From Pectobacterium carotovorum (GTDB lineage: Bacteria; Pseudomonadota; Gammaproteobacteria; Enterobacterales; Enterobacteriaceae), in assembly GCA_016415585.1 (NCBI GenBank), contig CP066552.1:2170001-2234000 (forward strand): a DNA stretch of 64,000 bases. Reading direction: 5' to 3'. The position numbers and the translations under genes are program-made. Positions 50,740 to 60,121 of the stretch are shown one piece after another. The number at the start of each line of letters is the position of its first letter. The stretch's first letter is position 1. The notes under the pieces were generated by a model. That model was not told where the DNA came from. It made no database searches and saw nothing but the letters and a program-made list of their open reading frames with translations.

Positions 50740-51045
50740 GTGAAATATTTGCTGATTTTTTTACTCGTGCTGGCGATATTCATCATTTCTGTCACACTGG
50801 GTGCGCACAACGATCAGGTTGTGACATTTAACTACCTGCTGGCACAGGGGGAGTATCGTATCTCCACACTGCTCGCCACGCTGTTTGCCTTGGGTTTTGC
50901 TCTTGGCTGGGTTATCTGTGGTCTGTTTTATCTGCGTCAGCGCATTGCGCTTGGCCGTGCACAACGTAAAATCAAGCGTCTGGAACAACAGCTTTCTACC
51001 TCTACCGAGGAGAATGTGACGCCAGTGCAGACGGCCACCCACTAA
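50740..51045 (+). CDS. lapA: Lipopolysaccharide assembly protein LapA
   Basis: 101 residues from a GTG at 50740 behind AGGAAGG. Two membrane segments (about 3-20 and 42-65) and a cytoplasmic coiled-coil tail (RIALGRAQRKIKRLEQQLS). LapA works with LapB in controlling lipopolysaccharide synthesis. It is followed by lapB within 12 bases, the E. coli order yciS-yciM. Confidence 0.94.
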   Translation: MKYLLIFLLVLAIFIISVTLGAHNDQVVTFNYLLAQGEYRISTLLATLFALGFALGWVICGLFYLRQRIALGRAQRKIKRLEQQLSTSTEENVTPVQTATH

Positions 51046-51057
51046 GGAATTCTCTCT

Positions 51058-52227
51058 ATGTTAGAACTGCTGTTTCTGTTGCTGCCCGTGGCCGCCGCGT
51101 ACGGCTGGTACATGGGGCGCAGAAGTGCGCAGCAGGACAAAGAGCAGGAATCCAACCGCCTGTCCCGTGAATATGTCACCGGGGTTAACTTCCTGTTGTC
51201 CAATCAGCAAGATAAGGCGGTGGAACTGTTCCTCGACATGCTCAAGGATGACAGCAACACCTTTGAAGCCCACCTCACGCTCGGTAACCTGTTCCGTTCG
51301 CGCGGCGAAGTTGACCGTGCGATTCGCATCCATCAGGCGCTGACTGAAAGCGCATCGTTAACCTTTGAACAACGTCTGCTGGCGGTGCAACAGCTGGGCC
51401 GTGACTACATGGCCGCCGGTCTGTATGACCGCGCTGAAGAAAGTTTCAACCAGTTGGTGGATGAAGAAGATTTTCAGCGCAGTGCCTTGCAGCAACTTTT
51501 ACAGATCTATCAGGCGACCAGCGATTGGCCGACGGCAATCGATGTGGCGGAAAAACTGGTCAAGATGGGAAAAGACCAGCTTCGCGTGGACATCGCGCAT
51601 TTTTACTGTGAATTGGCGCTGTTGGCGATGGGCAGCGACGATCTGGATAAGGCGCTAACTCTCCTGAAAAAAGGGGCGACGGCGGACAGTCAATGCGCCC
51701 GTGCGTCTATCATGATGGGACGCATCTACATGGCGCAGCAGGATTATTCGCGTGCCGTGGAGGCCCTGCGACAGGTTCTCGATCAGGATAAAGAGCTGGT
51801 TAGCGAAACGCTGCCGATGCTGCAAGAGTGCTATCAGCATTTAGATCAGCCTTTGGATTGGGCGAATTTCCTTAGACGCTGCGTAGAAGAAAATACCGGT
51901 GCGACGGCCGAATTGATGCTGGTCGACATCCTCGAAAGAGAAGAGGGAGCCGAAGTTGCACAGGCTTATATTAACCGCCAGCTTCAACGCCACCCCACGA
52001 TGCGTGTGTTCCATCGCCTGATGGATTTTCACCTGCATGAAGCGGAAGACGGACGAACAAAAGAAAATCTTCAGGGATTGCGCGACATGGTGGGCGAACA
52101 GATTCGCACCAAACCCCGCTACAGCTGCCGTAAATGTGGCTTCACGTCACAATCACTCTATTGGCAATGTCCTTCCTGCCGCACCTGGGCCAGCGTAAAG
52201 CCAATCCGTGGGCTCGACGGCCAGTAA
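51058..52227 (+). CDS. lapB: Lipopolysaccharide assembly protein LapB
   Basis: 389 residues: an N-terminal membrane anchor (MLELLFLLLPVAAAYGWYMG), about nine TPR-like helical repeats (50-350) and a C-terminal rubredoxin-type metal domain, YSCRKCGFTSQSLYWQCPSC, with four cysteines. LapB presents LpxC to FtsH for degradation and thereby balances lipopolysaccharide and phospholipid synthesis. It is cotranscribed with lapA; pyrF follows after 184 bases. Confidence 0.96.
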   Translation: MLELLFLLLPVAAAYGWYMGRRSAQQDKEQESNRLSREYVTGVNFLLSNQQDKAVELFLDMLKDDSNTFEAHLTLGNLFRSRGEVDRAIRIHQALTESASLTFEQRLLAVQQLGRDYMAAGLYDRAEESFNQLVDEEDFQRSALQQLLQIYQATSDWPTAIDVAEKLVKMGKDQLRVDIAHFYCELALLAMGSDDLDKALTLLKKGATADSQCARASIMMGRIYMAQQDYSRAVEALRQVLDQDKELVSETLPMLQECYQHLDQPLDWANFLRRCVEENTGATAELMLVDILEREEGAEVAQAYINRQLQRHPTMRVFHRLMDFHLHEAEDGRTKENLQGLRDMVGEQIRTKPRYSCRKCGFTSQSLYWQCPSCRTWASVKPIRGLDGQ

Positions 52228-52411
52228 CGTCTCACTCGGTATCGCACGGATGTTCTTTAACGTATTTTAGTTACAACATACTAGTGATTGTGTGTGATTT
52301 CCGTTTCAGCAGGCTTCTTTAACGCCATTGGTCTTCAGGCGGCTGGGATTTCAGGGGCGGGGCATGTAGAATGCGGCGGGAATTTTAGCTTCGCAATAGA
52401 CTGGGTGACGA

Positions 52412-53155
52412 ATGAAAAACGAGAATCTACAGCAAAAGAATCAAACGGTATCATCCCCGATTGTGGTCGCACTGGACTATGCCAATCAGCAGGCGGCGCT
52501 GTCGTTTGTTGACCGTATCGATCCGCAGGACTGCCGTTTGAAGGTAGGCAAAGAGATGTTTACCTTATTCGGCCCACAGTTCGTGCAGACGCTACAACAG
52601 CGCGGCTTTGATGTGTTTCTCGATCTGAAATTCCATGATATTCCGAACACTGTCGCTCACGCCGTTGCGGCCGCCGCCGATCTTGGCGTGTGGATGGTGA
52701 ATGTCCACGCCAGCGGCGGTTCGCGCATGATGACGGCGGCGAAAGAGGCGCTGGTGCCGTTTGGTAAAGAGGCACCGCTGCTGATTGCCGTAACCGTGTT
52801 AACCAGCATGGACGAAGACGATCTGCGCGGGCTCGGCATTACGCTTAGCCCGGCAGAGCAGGCGGAAAAGCTGGCCGTGCTAACGCATAACAGCGGGCTG
52901 GATGGCGTGGTGTGTTCCGCGCATGAAGCGCAGCGGTTGAAGCAGGTATGCGGGCAGGCATTTAAGTTGGTCACGCCGGGAATTCGTCCCGCAGGCAGTG
53001 ACGTTGGCGATCAGCGCCGCATCATGACGCCGATTCAGGCACAGCAGGCGGGTGTGGATTACATGGTGATTGGACGTCCGATCACCCAATCAGCGGACCC
53101 CGCACAGACACTGCGTGAGATTCGCGCGTCATTGTTAAACGGTGCGGCATCATGA
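52412..53155 (+). CDS. pyrF: Orotidine 5'-phosphate decarboxylase
   Basis: 247 residues, type I OMP decarboxylase. The catalytic [15 protein letters not shown] (Lys-Asp pair) and the C-terminal MVIGRPIT phosphate-binding motif are intact. It makes UMP in the cytoplasm by decarboxylating OMP. It overlaps yciH by four bases (ATGA), the E. coli pyrF-yciH coupling. Confidence 0.97.
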   Translation: MKNENLQQKNQTVSSPIVVALDYANQQAALSFVDRIDPQDCRLKVGKEMFTLFGPQFVQTLQQRGFDVFLDLKFHDIPNTVAHAVAAAADLGVWMVNVHASGGSRMMTAAKEALVPFGKEAPLLIAVTVLTSMDEDDLRGLGITLSPAEQAEKLAVLTHNSGLDGVVCSAHEAQRLKQVCGQAFKLVTPGIRPAGSDVGDQRRIMTPIQAQQAGVDYMVIGRPITQSADPAQTLREIRASLLNGAAS

Positions 53156-53487
53156 ACATGCGTCGTGACGAAAATAGCCAACTGGTTTACTCCACGGAAA
53201 CCGGGCGTATTAAGCCGGAAGAAGAACAAGTAGTTCGGCCAAAAGGCGACGGCATCGTGCGTATCCAGCGTCAGACGAGTGGGCGCAAAGGAAAAGGTGT
53301 CTGCCTGATTAGCGGCCTCGATCTTGCCGATGCTGCGCTGGATAAGCTGGCGGCTGAATTGAAGAAAAAATGTGGCTGCGGTGGTTCAGTGAAAGACGGC
53401 GTGATAGAAATCCAGGGAGATAAGCGCGACCTGCTAAAACAGCTGCTGGAAGCGAAAGGCATGAAGGTTAAGCTGGCTGGCGGCTAA
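53152..53487 (+). CDS. yciH: SUI1/eIF1-family translation factor YciH
   Basis: 111 residues; the eIF1/SUI1 domain occupies about 33-108 ([42 protein letters not shown]). It is related to eukaryotic eIF1 and influences initiation fidelity in vitro. The start overlaps the pyrF stop. Confidence 0.94.
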   Translation: MNMRRDENSQLVYSTETGRIKPEEEQVVRPKGDGIVRIQRQTSGRKGKGVCLISGLDLADAALDKLAAELKKKCGCGGSVKDGVIEIQGDKRDLLKQLLEAKGMKVKLAGG

Positions 53488-53497
53488 AGCATATAAA

Positions 53498-53527
53498 GCA
53501 GCAGGTTTACTCCCGTTAACCTGCTGC
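53498..53527. terminator. Hairpin between convergent yciH and osmB
   Basis: GCAGCAGGTT (53498-53507) pairs with AACCTGCTGC (53518-53527). There is no T run on the plus strand; the left flank gives TTTATATG on the minus strand, so it may better serve osmB. Confidence 0.55.
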
Positions 53528-53538
53528 CCACAAATTCG

Positions 53539-53754
53539 TTATTTATCGACCTGACGACCAATCAGCCCGCCGATAGCCGCACCGCCCAGTGTTCCTAATG
53601 TTCCGCCATCCGTTAAGATAGCCCCACCTACTGCACCCGCACCGGCACCAATCGCGGTATTACGGTCACGTTTGGACATGTTTGAACAGCCTGCAAGCGT
53701 TACAGCAAGCGTAATTGCCAGAGCGGCTGTTGCAAAACGTTTGTTTAATTTCAT
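53539..53754 (-). CDS. osmB: Osmotically inducible lipoprotein OsmB
   Basis: 71 residues. Lipobox LAGC (Cys23), then a short glycine-zipper AIGAGAGAVGGAILTDGG and GGAAIGGLIG. It is an outer-membrane lipoprotein induced by osmotic and envelope stress in relatives. It is convergent with yciH as in E. coli. Confidence 0.94.
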   Translation of the reverse strand: MKLNKRFATAALAITLAVTLAGCSNMSKRDRNTAIGAGAGAVGGAILTDGGTLGTLGGAAIGGLIGRQVDK

Positions 53755-54088
53755 CTTTTTCCCCTTTCTGCTCTTGGTCTCACGTTTCTTGTGAGGAAAT
53801 ATCGAACAACGTACTTTTTGCGGTATTAAATAAAGAAATCGAGCCTTTTACCGCTTGATGACAAGTATAATCATCGGGAAAAACGGCAACAGGTAAAAAA
53901 TCTTAATTCCCCTGCGTTATGTTAACGATAGCAACAATTGATAAGTTTGGCTGTTTTTTAACCAAATCTGTGGGGTGTCTCTTTCTTTTTCCCATAGCAG
54001 AACACCGCTAGGTCTTTAGCGATTTAGCCCATAGCGACGAACTCGTCAGGCCGCGAGAATGGTGTTATCGCGCCGAGGGGAGGCTGTT
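53755..54088. other. Divergent region between osmB and araD
   Basis: 334 bases, AT-rich near 53810-53960. It must hold the osmB promoter (stress-regulated in relatives) and that of araD. No AraC, CRP or RcsB site could be assigned with confidence. AGGGGAGG at 54076-54083 is the araD ribosome binding site. Confidence 0.35.
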
Positions 54089-54784
54089 ATGTTAGAAACG
54101 CTAAAAAAACAGGTGTTGGAAGCCAATCTGGCCTTGCCGCAGCACAATCTGGTGACGTTTACCTGGGGAAATGTCAGCGCGGTGGATCGACAGCGCGGCC
54201 TGATGGTGATCAAGCCTTCCGGCGTGGAGTATTCTGCCATGACGCTGGAGGACATGGTTGTGGTTGAGCTGGAAAGTGGCAAGGTGGTGGAGGGGACGAA
54301 GAAACCGTCGTCAGATACCGATACCCACCGCGTGCTGTATCTGGAATTTGCCGATATCGGCGGTATTGTGCATACCCATTCCCGCCATGCCACGATCTGG
54401 GCGCAAGCCGGTAAAGATATCCCCGCTTGGGGAACAACGCATGCGGACTATTTTTATGGCCCGATTCCCTGCACACGTCTGATGACGGACGGGGAAATCA
54501 ACGGTCGCTATGAGTGGGAAACGGGAAGGGTGATCGTCGAAACCTTCCGCCAGTGTGGCATTTCTCCGGTGGATGTTCCTGCCGTATTGGTTAACTCACA
54601 TGGCCCCTTCGCCTGGGGGAAAGATGCAGACAACGCGGTGCACAACGCCGTTGTTCTGGAAGAGCTTGCCTACATGGGGATTTTCTCGCGCCAGTTGACG
54701 CCTCAACTGGGCGAGATGCAGCAAACGCTGTTGGATAAACACTATTTACGCAAGCACGGCAAGAACGCCTATTACGGACAATAA
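54089..54784 (+). CDS. araD: L-ribulose-5-phosphate 4-epimerase
   Basis: 231 residues from ATG 54089. Class II aldolase/epimerase with zinc ligands in [17 protein letters not shown] and NSHGPFAWG, and SSDTDTH for phosphate. Sequence and length match AraD over UlaF/SgbE. It converts L-ribulose-5-phosphate to D-xylulose-5-phosphate. It stands alone, away from araBA, between osmB and a CstA-family gene; it could still serve arabinose use, and its product xylulose-5-phosphate also arises from the apiose pathway encoded nearby. Confidence 0.92.
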   Translation: MLETLKKQVLEANLALPQHNLVTFTWGNVSAVDRQRGLMVIKPSGVEYSAMTLEDMVVVELESGKVVEGTKKPSSDTDTHRVLYLEFADIGGIVHTHSRHATIWAQAGKDIPAWGTTHADYFYGPIPCTRLMTDGEINGRYEWETGRVIVETFRQCGISPVDVPAVLVNSHGPFAWGKDADNAVHNAVVLEELAYMGIFSRQLTPQLGEMQQTLLDKHYLRKHGKNAYYGQ

Positions 54785-54819
54785 ACCGCAGCGATTCCTT
54801 CACGTTACCTTTAAGTCAC

Positions 54820-54852
54820 ATAGCGCCGCAAATACGGCGCTATTGTTATTTG
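54820..54852 (+). terminator. Terminator after araD
   Basis: ATAGCGCCG (54820-54828) pairs with CGGCGCTAT (54835-54843), followed by TGTTATTTG. Confidence 0.75.
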
Positions 54853-54916
54853 TGGGGCTTGATGACCTCGCTCCTGAACGGCACGAGTTCCGTGCTAAAT
54901 CCGTAAGGGGGCGGCC

Positions 54917-54945
54917 ATAAAAAATCCCTCCGCGAGGGAGGGATT
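54917..54945 (-). terminator. Terminator of the CstA-family gene
   Basis: AATCCCTCC (54923-54931) pairs with GGAGGGATT (54937-54945); on the minus strand the hairpin is followed by TTTTTTATGG. It lies 22 bases after the stop codon. Confidence 0.88.
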
Positions 54946-54967
54946 GAGTGATAAACGCCGATGGTGT

Positions 54968-57031
54968 TTAAGGCTGAGCGCCGTCTCGTAAGACAATTGG
55001 GCTCTCTTTTGCCGTTGGGACATCGCTATTCATCGCACGACGAATGACGAAGAAGGCGGATATCAGCATTGTCACAGCCACCAGCATGAAGAACCCGCAC
55101 AGCGCGGCGTTGATCTGGTTACTGAAGACAATGGTTTCCATGTCTTTAATCGATTTGGCCGGTGCGATCAGCGTATTCTGTTCAATACCCGCCGCGAAGC
55201 GTTTCGCCTGAGCCAGAAAGCCGATACTCGGTTTTTCATGGAAAATTTTCTGCCAACCCGCCGTCATCGATGTAATAAACAGCCAGATGGTAGGCACGAT
55301 AGTCACCCACGCATAGCGCTGTTTCTTCATCTTAAACAACACCACGGTGCCGAGAATCAACGCCATCGAGGCCAGCATCTGGTTACCGATACCGAACAGC
55401 GGCCAGAGCGTGTTGATACCGCCCAGCGGGTCGATCACACCCTGATAGACGAAGAATCCCCAGCCGGAGACGGCAACGGTCGTACCGGCAAGATTCCCCA
55501 GCCAGGAGTGGCTGTTAGCCAGTCTTGGAATCGCGATACCGACCAGATCCTGCACCATGAAGCGACAGGCGCGCGTCCCGGCGTCAACGGCGGTCAGAAT
55601 GAACAACGCTTCAAACAGAATCGCGAAGTGATACCAGAATGCCATCATCGCCCGGCTGTTAAAGATTTCCGTGATGATGTAGGCCATACCGACCGCGAAG
55701 GTCGGTGCACCACCGGCGCGGGAAAGAATAGAGGCTTCGCCAACGTCATTGGCAATGGCACTCAATTCCTGCGGGGTAATCACAAATCCCCAGTTATTGA
55801 TGGCTAACGAGGCGCTCTCAACCGTGGTGCCGATCAAGGCGGCGGGTGAGTTCATGGCGAAGTAGATACCCGGTTCGATAACCGAGGCACAAATCAGCGC
55901 CATAATCGCCACGAAGGATTCCATCAGCATGGCACCATAGCCGATGAAGCGGATATGACTTTCTCGTTCAATCAACTTCGGCGTGGTGCCGCTGGAAACC
56001 AGTGCGTGGAAGCCGGAAATCGCGCCGCAGGCGATGGTGATAAACAGGAAGGGGAACAGCGTACCCGAGAAGACCGGGCCGCTGCCGTCAATAAAACGAG
56101 AAACGGCAGGCATTTTCATTTCCGGCATCGCGAATACAATACCGAAGGCCAGCCCGACAATAACCCCGATTTTCAGGAACGTAGAGAGATAATCACGCGG
56201 TGCCAGCAGCAGCCAGACGGGCAGGACGGATGCCACGAAGCCGTAAATCACCAATACCCAGGTGAGTGACGTCCCTTTCAGCGTGAAAAACGGCCCCCAG
56301 TAAGGGTGTACAGCGATGTTGCCGCCGTAGACAATCGCCAGCATCATCAGCACAAAGCCGATGATGGACACTTCAGCGATTTTGCCCGGGCGTAAAAAGC
56401 GCATGTAAACGCCCATGAAGAGCGCGATAGGGATGGTGGCGGCAATCGTGAACAATCCCCACGGACTTTCTGCCAGCGCCTTAACGACGACCAGCGCCAG
56501 CGCCGAGAGAATGATGATCATCACGCCCAGCGCACCGAGCATCGTGATAATACCCGCGAACGTGCCCAGCTCCTGTTTTGCCATCTCACCCAGAGAACGA
56601 CCGTCTCGGCGGGTTGAGATAAACAGCACCAGAAAATCCTGCACGGCACCCGCCAGCATCACGCCGACCAGAATCCAGATCGTACCGGGTAGGAAGCCCA
56701 TCTGTGCGGCGAGAATCGGCCCGACCAGCGGCCCGGCCCCGGCGATGGCGGCAAAGTGGTGGCCGAACAGTACCCATTTATTGGTGGGAACGTAATCCAG
56801 ACCGTCGTTATGACGTTCCGCCGGTGTCAGTCGGCGATCGTCGAGCTCAAACACTTTTTTGGCGATAAACAGGCTGTAAAACCGATAGGCGATGCTGTAA
56901 CACGATACCGCAGCGATAACCAACCACACGGCATTGACGTGTTCACCGCGGCTTAGCGCCAGCGTGGCGAACGAAAAGGCGCCCGCCAGGCCGACTAGCA
57001 GCCAGATCACAATGCTCTTTACGTTACTCAT
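54968..57031 (-). CDS. cstA: CstA/BtsT-family carbon starvation (peptide or pyruvate) transporter
   Basis: 687 residues from ATG 57031, behind AAGGAGCC; the frame is open for 20 codons more. About 16 membrane segments. The family core DYVPTNKWVLFGHHFAAIAGAGPLVGPILAAQMG and the LFPFLFITIACGAISGFHALVSSGTTPK stretch are conserved. CstA is linked to peptide and pyruvate uptake under carbon starvation, BtsT to pyruvate; the two are hard to separate from sequence. A half-good CRP-like site (AAATGTGA) at about 57130-57151 upstream may mediate catabolite control. Confidence 0.87.
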   Translation of the reverse strand: MSNVKSIVIWLLVGLAGAFSFATLALSRGEHVNAVWLVIAAVSCYSIAYRFYSLFIAKKVFELDDRRLTPAERHNDGLDYVPTNKWVLFGHHFAAIAGAGPLVGPILAAQMGFLPGTIWILVGVMLAGAVQDFLVLFISTRRDGRSLGEMAKQELGTFAGIITMLGALGVMIIILSALALVVVKALAESPWGLFTIAATIPIALFMGVYMRFLRPGKIAEVSIIGFVLMMLAIVYGGNIAVHPYWGPFFTLKGTSLTWVLVIYGFVASVLPVWLLLAPRDYLSTFLKIGVIVGLAFGIVFAMPEMKMPAVSRFIDGSGPVFSGTLFPFLFITIACGAISGFHALVSSGTTPKLIERESHIRFIGYGAMLMESFVAIMALICASVIEPGIYFAMNSPAALIGTTVESASLAINNWGFVITPQELSAIANDVGEASILSRAGGAPTFAVGMAYIITEIFNSRAMMAFWYHFAILFEALFILTAVDAGTRACRFMVQDLVGIAIPRLANSHSWLGNLAGTTVAVSGWGFFVYQGVIDPLGGINTLWPLFGIGNQMLASMALILGTVVLFKMKKQRYAWVTIVPTIWLFITSMTAGWQKIFHEKPSIGFLAQAKRFAAGIEQNTLIAPAKSIKDMETIVFSNQINAALCGFFMLVAVTMLISAFFVIRRAMNSDVPTAKESPIVLRDGAQP

Positions 57032-57343
57032 AACAACGGCTCCTTCGTTATTCAGAAAAGGTATAGCGCAGGTGTTAATGCAATTTAACAATAGTGGGTT
57101 TAATGGCGAAGAGAAGGGAATGGATGAGAAAATGTGAGCGAACGTGAATTTCTGTAAAGAAACTTAAAGAGTAAACAAGGGTTAACGTGCTAACGCGGTA
57201 AAAATAGGTGCAATAAAAACCAGACGGAACTGCCTGATAAACGATCGGTTTCAGCGTGTGATGAAGGGAACCGATGCAGATAATCATCGTTAAAAATGCG
57301 CGGTGACATAACCCGCGCACTTCTGCATGCTACGCCTATCTCA
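57032..57343. other. Intergenic region upstream of the CstA-family gene
   Basis: 312 bases with the promoter of the CstA-family gene reading left. A CRP-like 22-mer at 57130-57151 has a perfect AAATGTGA half and a weak second half. The MFS gene ends at its right edge; no clear terminator was seen for it. Confidence 0.35.
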
Positions 57344-58525
57344 TCAATGGCATTCCAGAGATTCAGTCAGGTGACTGCTGCGTTTATCGACCACACCAAC
57401 CGCGATGGCAAGAATCAGCGCACTGAGTGACAGGATCCCGCCAGCCCAGTTTGGCGCAGTGAAGCCGAATCCACTGGCGATAACGCTCCCACCCACCCAG
57501 GCACCGAGGGCATTACCAAGATTAAAGAGACCAATATTGACCGCTGAAGCCAGCGTTGGCGCACCGGCGGCCCTTGCTTTGTCCATCACCAGCTTTTGAA
57601 TAGGAGAGACGGTCGCAAATCCAAACGCCGCCATAAGGAAGATGCACAATACCGAGGCAATCTGGCTGCTGGCCGTCAAGTGGAAGATAAACAAAATGGC
57701 AGCCTGTCCAAACAGCGTGATATACAACATGGGCATTAACGCTCTGTCAGCGAAACGGCCGCCCAGCCAATTCCCAACGAACAAGCCCAAACCAAATACC
57801 ATCAAAAGCCAGGTAATCGATCCCTCTGAAAAGTGCGCCACTTCCGTCATCATGGGCGCGATATACGTAATTGAGGTAAAGAAGGCGGCGGGCCCAAGGA
57901 TGGTGATGCCCATGGACAGCAATACTTTTGAGTTTCCGAATGCGGCAAACTCATGCCCGATATGTTGGGTTTTGGGTTTGGCGGTCGAAGGGATAAGCAC
58001 CAGTACGCCGATCGCCGTGGCTACACCAATAACCGTGATGGCGTAGAACGTCGCTTGCCAGGAAAATTGATGGCTAATCCAGGTTCCCACTGGCACGCCA
58101 ATAAGGTTAGCAACCGTAAGGCCGGAGAACATAAACGCGATAGCACTGACGCGCTTCTCTTTGGGCACCATTTCAGCGGCGAGTACAGAGCCAATGCCGA
58201 AGAATGCCCCGTGCGTCAGAGACGTGATCACTCGCCCGACGATAGCGATACCGATGGACGGCGCGAGGGCGGTGACCAGATTCCCCAGAACAAAGATCCC
58301 GGCAAGAAAAACAAGCATGGTTTTTTTGGGTAACCGGGAACCCAAAATAATGAGTACCGGCGCCCCCACAAAAACCCCAAGCGCGTAGCTGGTTGCCATA
58401 TACGCCGCCACGGGGATCGTCACCCCGTAATCCGTTGCTATGGCAGGCAAGAGACCTGCGATGATGAATTCCGTTGTTCCAATCCCAAAGGCACCAATAA
58501 CCAGGGCCCATAAAGCAATAGGCAT
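57344..58525 (-). CDS. MFS transporter, AraJ/YdhP-type sugar or drug efflux
   Basis: 394 residues from ATG 58525 (AGGGGAT upstream); an ATG at 58555 is possible. Twelve membrane segments, with the DHA1-family motif ATDYGVTIPVAAYMATSYALGVF near the start and GSRLPKK in loop 2-3. Similar to AraJ/YdhP exporters of sugars or drugs. It is divergent from an Lrp-type regulator with a 71-base gap, so that regulator probably controls it. The substrate is unknown. Confidence 0.85.
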   Translation of the reverse strand: MPIALWALVIGAFGIGTTEFIIAGLLPAIATDYGVTIPVAAYMATSYALGVFVGAPVLIILGSRLPKKTMLVFLAGIFVLGNLVTALAPSIGIAIVGRVITSLTHGAFFGIGSVLAAEMVPKEKRVSAIAFMFSGLTVANLIGVPVGTWISHQFSWQATFYAITVIGVATAIGVLVLIPSTAKPKTQHIGHEFAAFGNSKVLLSMGITILGPAAFFTSITYIAPMMTEVAHFSEGSITWLLMVFGLGLFVGNWLGGRFADRALMPMLYITLFGQAAILFIFHLTASSQIASVLCIFLMAAFGFATVSPIQKLVMDKARAAGAPTLASAVNIGLFNLGNALGAWVGGSVIASGFGFTAPNWAGGILSLSALILAIAVGVVDKRSSHLTESLECH

Positions 58526-58596
58526 GATATCCCCTATGTCTGACAATTTTTGCATGTGCTAAATTATGCCTAATGGTATTAGGGTGAGGAAATAAA

Positions 58597-59100
58597 ATGG
58601 CTAATGAAACAGAAAAAACGAATGCGCTTAGGCAAGAAAAGCATATCCCAGCAAAACTGGATGAGGTGGACCGAAAAATATTAGCCCTTCTTTCAGCCGA
58701 CAGCAGTCGGAGCTATGCCGATTTAGGAGAAGCGCTGCATCTTTCCGCGCCGTCCGTGCATGAGCGAGTCAAGCGGCTAAAGAAGGACGGGGTCATCAAA
58801 GCCACCATTGCAAAGATTGATGGCTGTAAGGTCGGTCGAACCTTATTAACCTTTGTTCTGGTAAACACAAAGAGTGTCTTGAGTACCAAGCGTTTATTGA
58901 TATTGAGCGATTTACCGGAAATTGAGGAGTTTCATACCGTTGCTGGCGATAGCTGCGTCATGCTCAAGGTGCGCACCCGAGATACCGAAGGGTTAGAGGA
59001 ACTGTTGGGTAAGCTACAAGAGATTGAAGGTGTCGACAGCACGCGTAGTTATATCGTTCTGTCGACCTTCGTTGAACGTGGCCCTGACCCTAGTTTGTAA
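58597..59100 (+). CDS. Lrp/AsnC-family transcriptional regulator
   Basis: 167 residues. After a charged 20-residue extension the HTH region reads LDEVDRKILALLSADSSRSYADLGEALHLSAPSVHERVKRLKKDGVI, and the C-terminal RAM domain ends FVERGPDPSL. It probably senses an amino acid and controls the divergent MFS exporter, a common layout for amino-acid exporters. GTGAGG precedes the start. Confidence 0.88.
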   Translation: MANETEKTNALRQEKHIPAKLDEVDRKILALLSADSSRSYADLGEALHLSAPSVHERVKRLKKDGVIKATIAKIDGCKVGRTLLTFVLVNTKSVLSTKRLLILSDLPEIEEFHTVAGDSCVMLKVRTRDTEGLEELLGKLQEIEGVDSTRSYIVLSTFVERGPDPSL

Positions 59101-59144
59101 CGCGTCCCTGTTGCCAGAGACGCAGGGGCTGTGCAACACGCGTC

Positions 59145-60062
59145 TTAAGGCAGAACGTTCTCGGCGGCGCGGTAAATTTCGTACCATTCTTCGCGGCTGA
59201 GCGACAGGGTAGACGCCGCTGCGATGTCACGGATACGTTCCGGGCTCATGGTGCCAATAATCACCTGCATCGCGGCGGGGTGACGCAAGATCCACGCAGT
59301 GGCGATCGCAGTATTGGTGACGCGATGCTGCTCAGCGAGGCGATCAAGAGTGGCGTTCAGTTTGGGGAATTTCTCGTTATCGAGGAATACACCATCAAAA
59401 AAACCGTACTGGAAGGGCGACCAGGCCTGAATCGTCATCGTATTCAGGCGGCTGTATTCCAGAATCGCGCCATCGTGATTCACCGATGCTGGATTCGTCA
59501 TATTCACGTTAAATCCGGCATCAATCATGCCCGTGTGCATGATGCTGAACTGCAACTGATTGGCGATCAGCGGCTGGCGTACGGATTGCTTCAGCAGCTC
59601 AATCTGCAACGGATTCTGATTACTGACGCCGAAATGGCGCACTTTTCCGCTGCTTTCCAGTTCATCAAAGGCGGCGGCGACTTCATCGGGTTCAAACAGC
59701 GTGTCTGGGCGGTGCAGCAGGAGCGTATCGAGATAGTCTGTTTTTAAACGCTGCAAACTCCCTTCGACGGACGTGATGATGTGCGCCTTCGAGAAGTCAA
59801 AAAAGCCCTGACGAATGCCACATTTGGACTGCAGAAAAATTGATTCCCGGCGGATGGCGGTCTTCTGTAAACCGGCGGCGAAAATCTCTTCCGACAAACC
59901 TGAGCCATAGATATCAGCGTGATCGAAGAAATCGATGCCTGCCTCGACGGAGGCATTGAGGATGTCGGCTGCTTCACTCGTGCTTTTCTTCGCCATTCGC
60001 ATACAGCCCAACGCAATGTTGGAAGCCTGTATTGCGGATGTACCGATTGTCATTTTCTTCAT
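59145..60062 (-). CDS. Aldo/keto reductase (YdhF-like)
   Basis: 305 residues from ATG 60062, behind AGGAG. The catalytic tetrad is visible: Asp and Tyr in FDHADIYG, Lys in LQSKCGI and His in LLLHRPD. The NADPH-binding C-terminal part is VIIGTMSPERIRDI. It reduces aldehydes or ketones in the cytoplasm; the physiological substrate is unknown. It follows rnb on the same strand after 59 bases. Confidence 0.88.
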   Translation of the reverse strand: MKKMTIGTSAIQASNIALGCMRMAKKSTSEAADILNASVEAGIDFFDHADIYGSGLSEEIFAAGLQKTAIRRESIFLQSKCGIRQGFFDFSKAHIITSVEGSLQRLKTDYLDTLLLHRPDTLFEPDEVAAAFDELESSGKVRHFGVSNQNPLQIELLKQSVRQPLIANQLQFSIMHTGMIDAGFNVNMTNPASVNHDGAILEYSRLNTMTIQAWSPFQYGFFDGVFLDNEKFPKLNATLDRLAEQHRVTNTAIATAWILRHPAAMQVIIGTMSPERIRDIAAASTLSLSREEWYEIYRAAENVLP

Positions 60063-60121
60063 CGGGAACACTCCTGTGATGAGGGTTGCACGTCCGCCGA
60101 GATGACTCGGCGGCATGGCAC

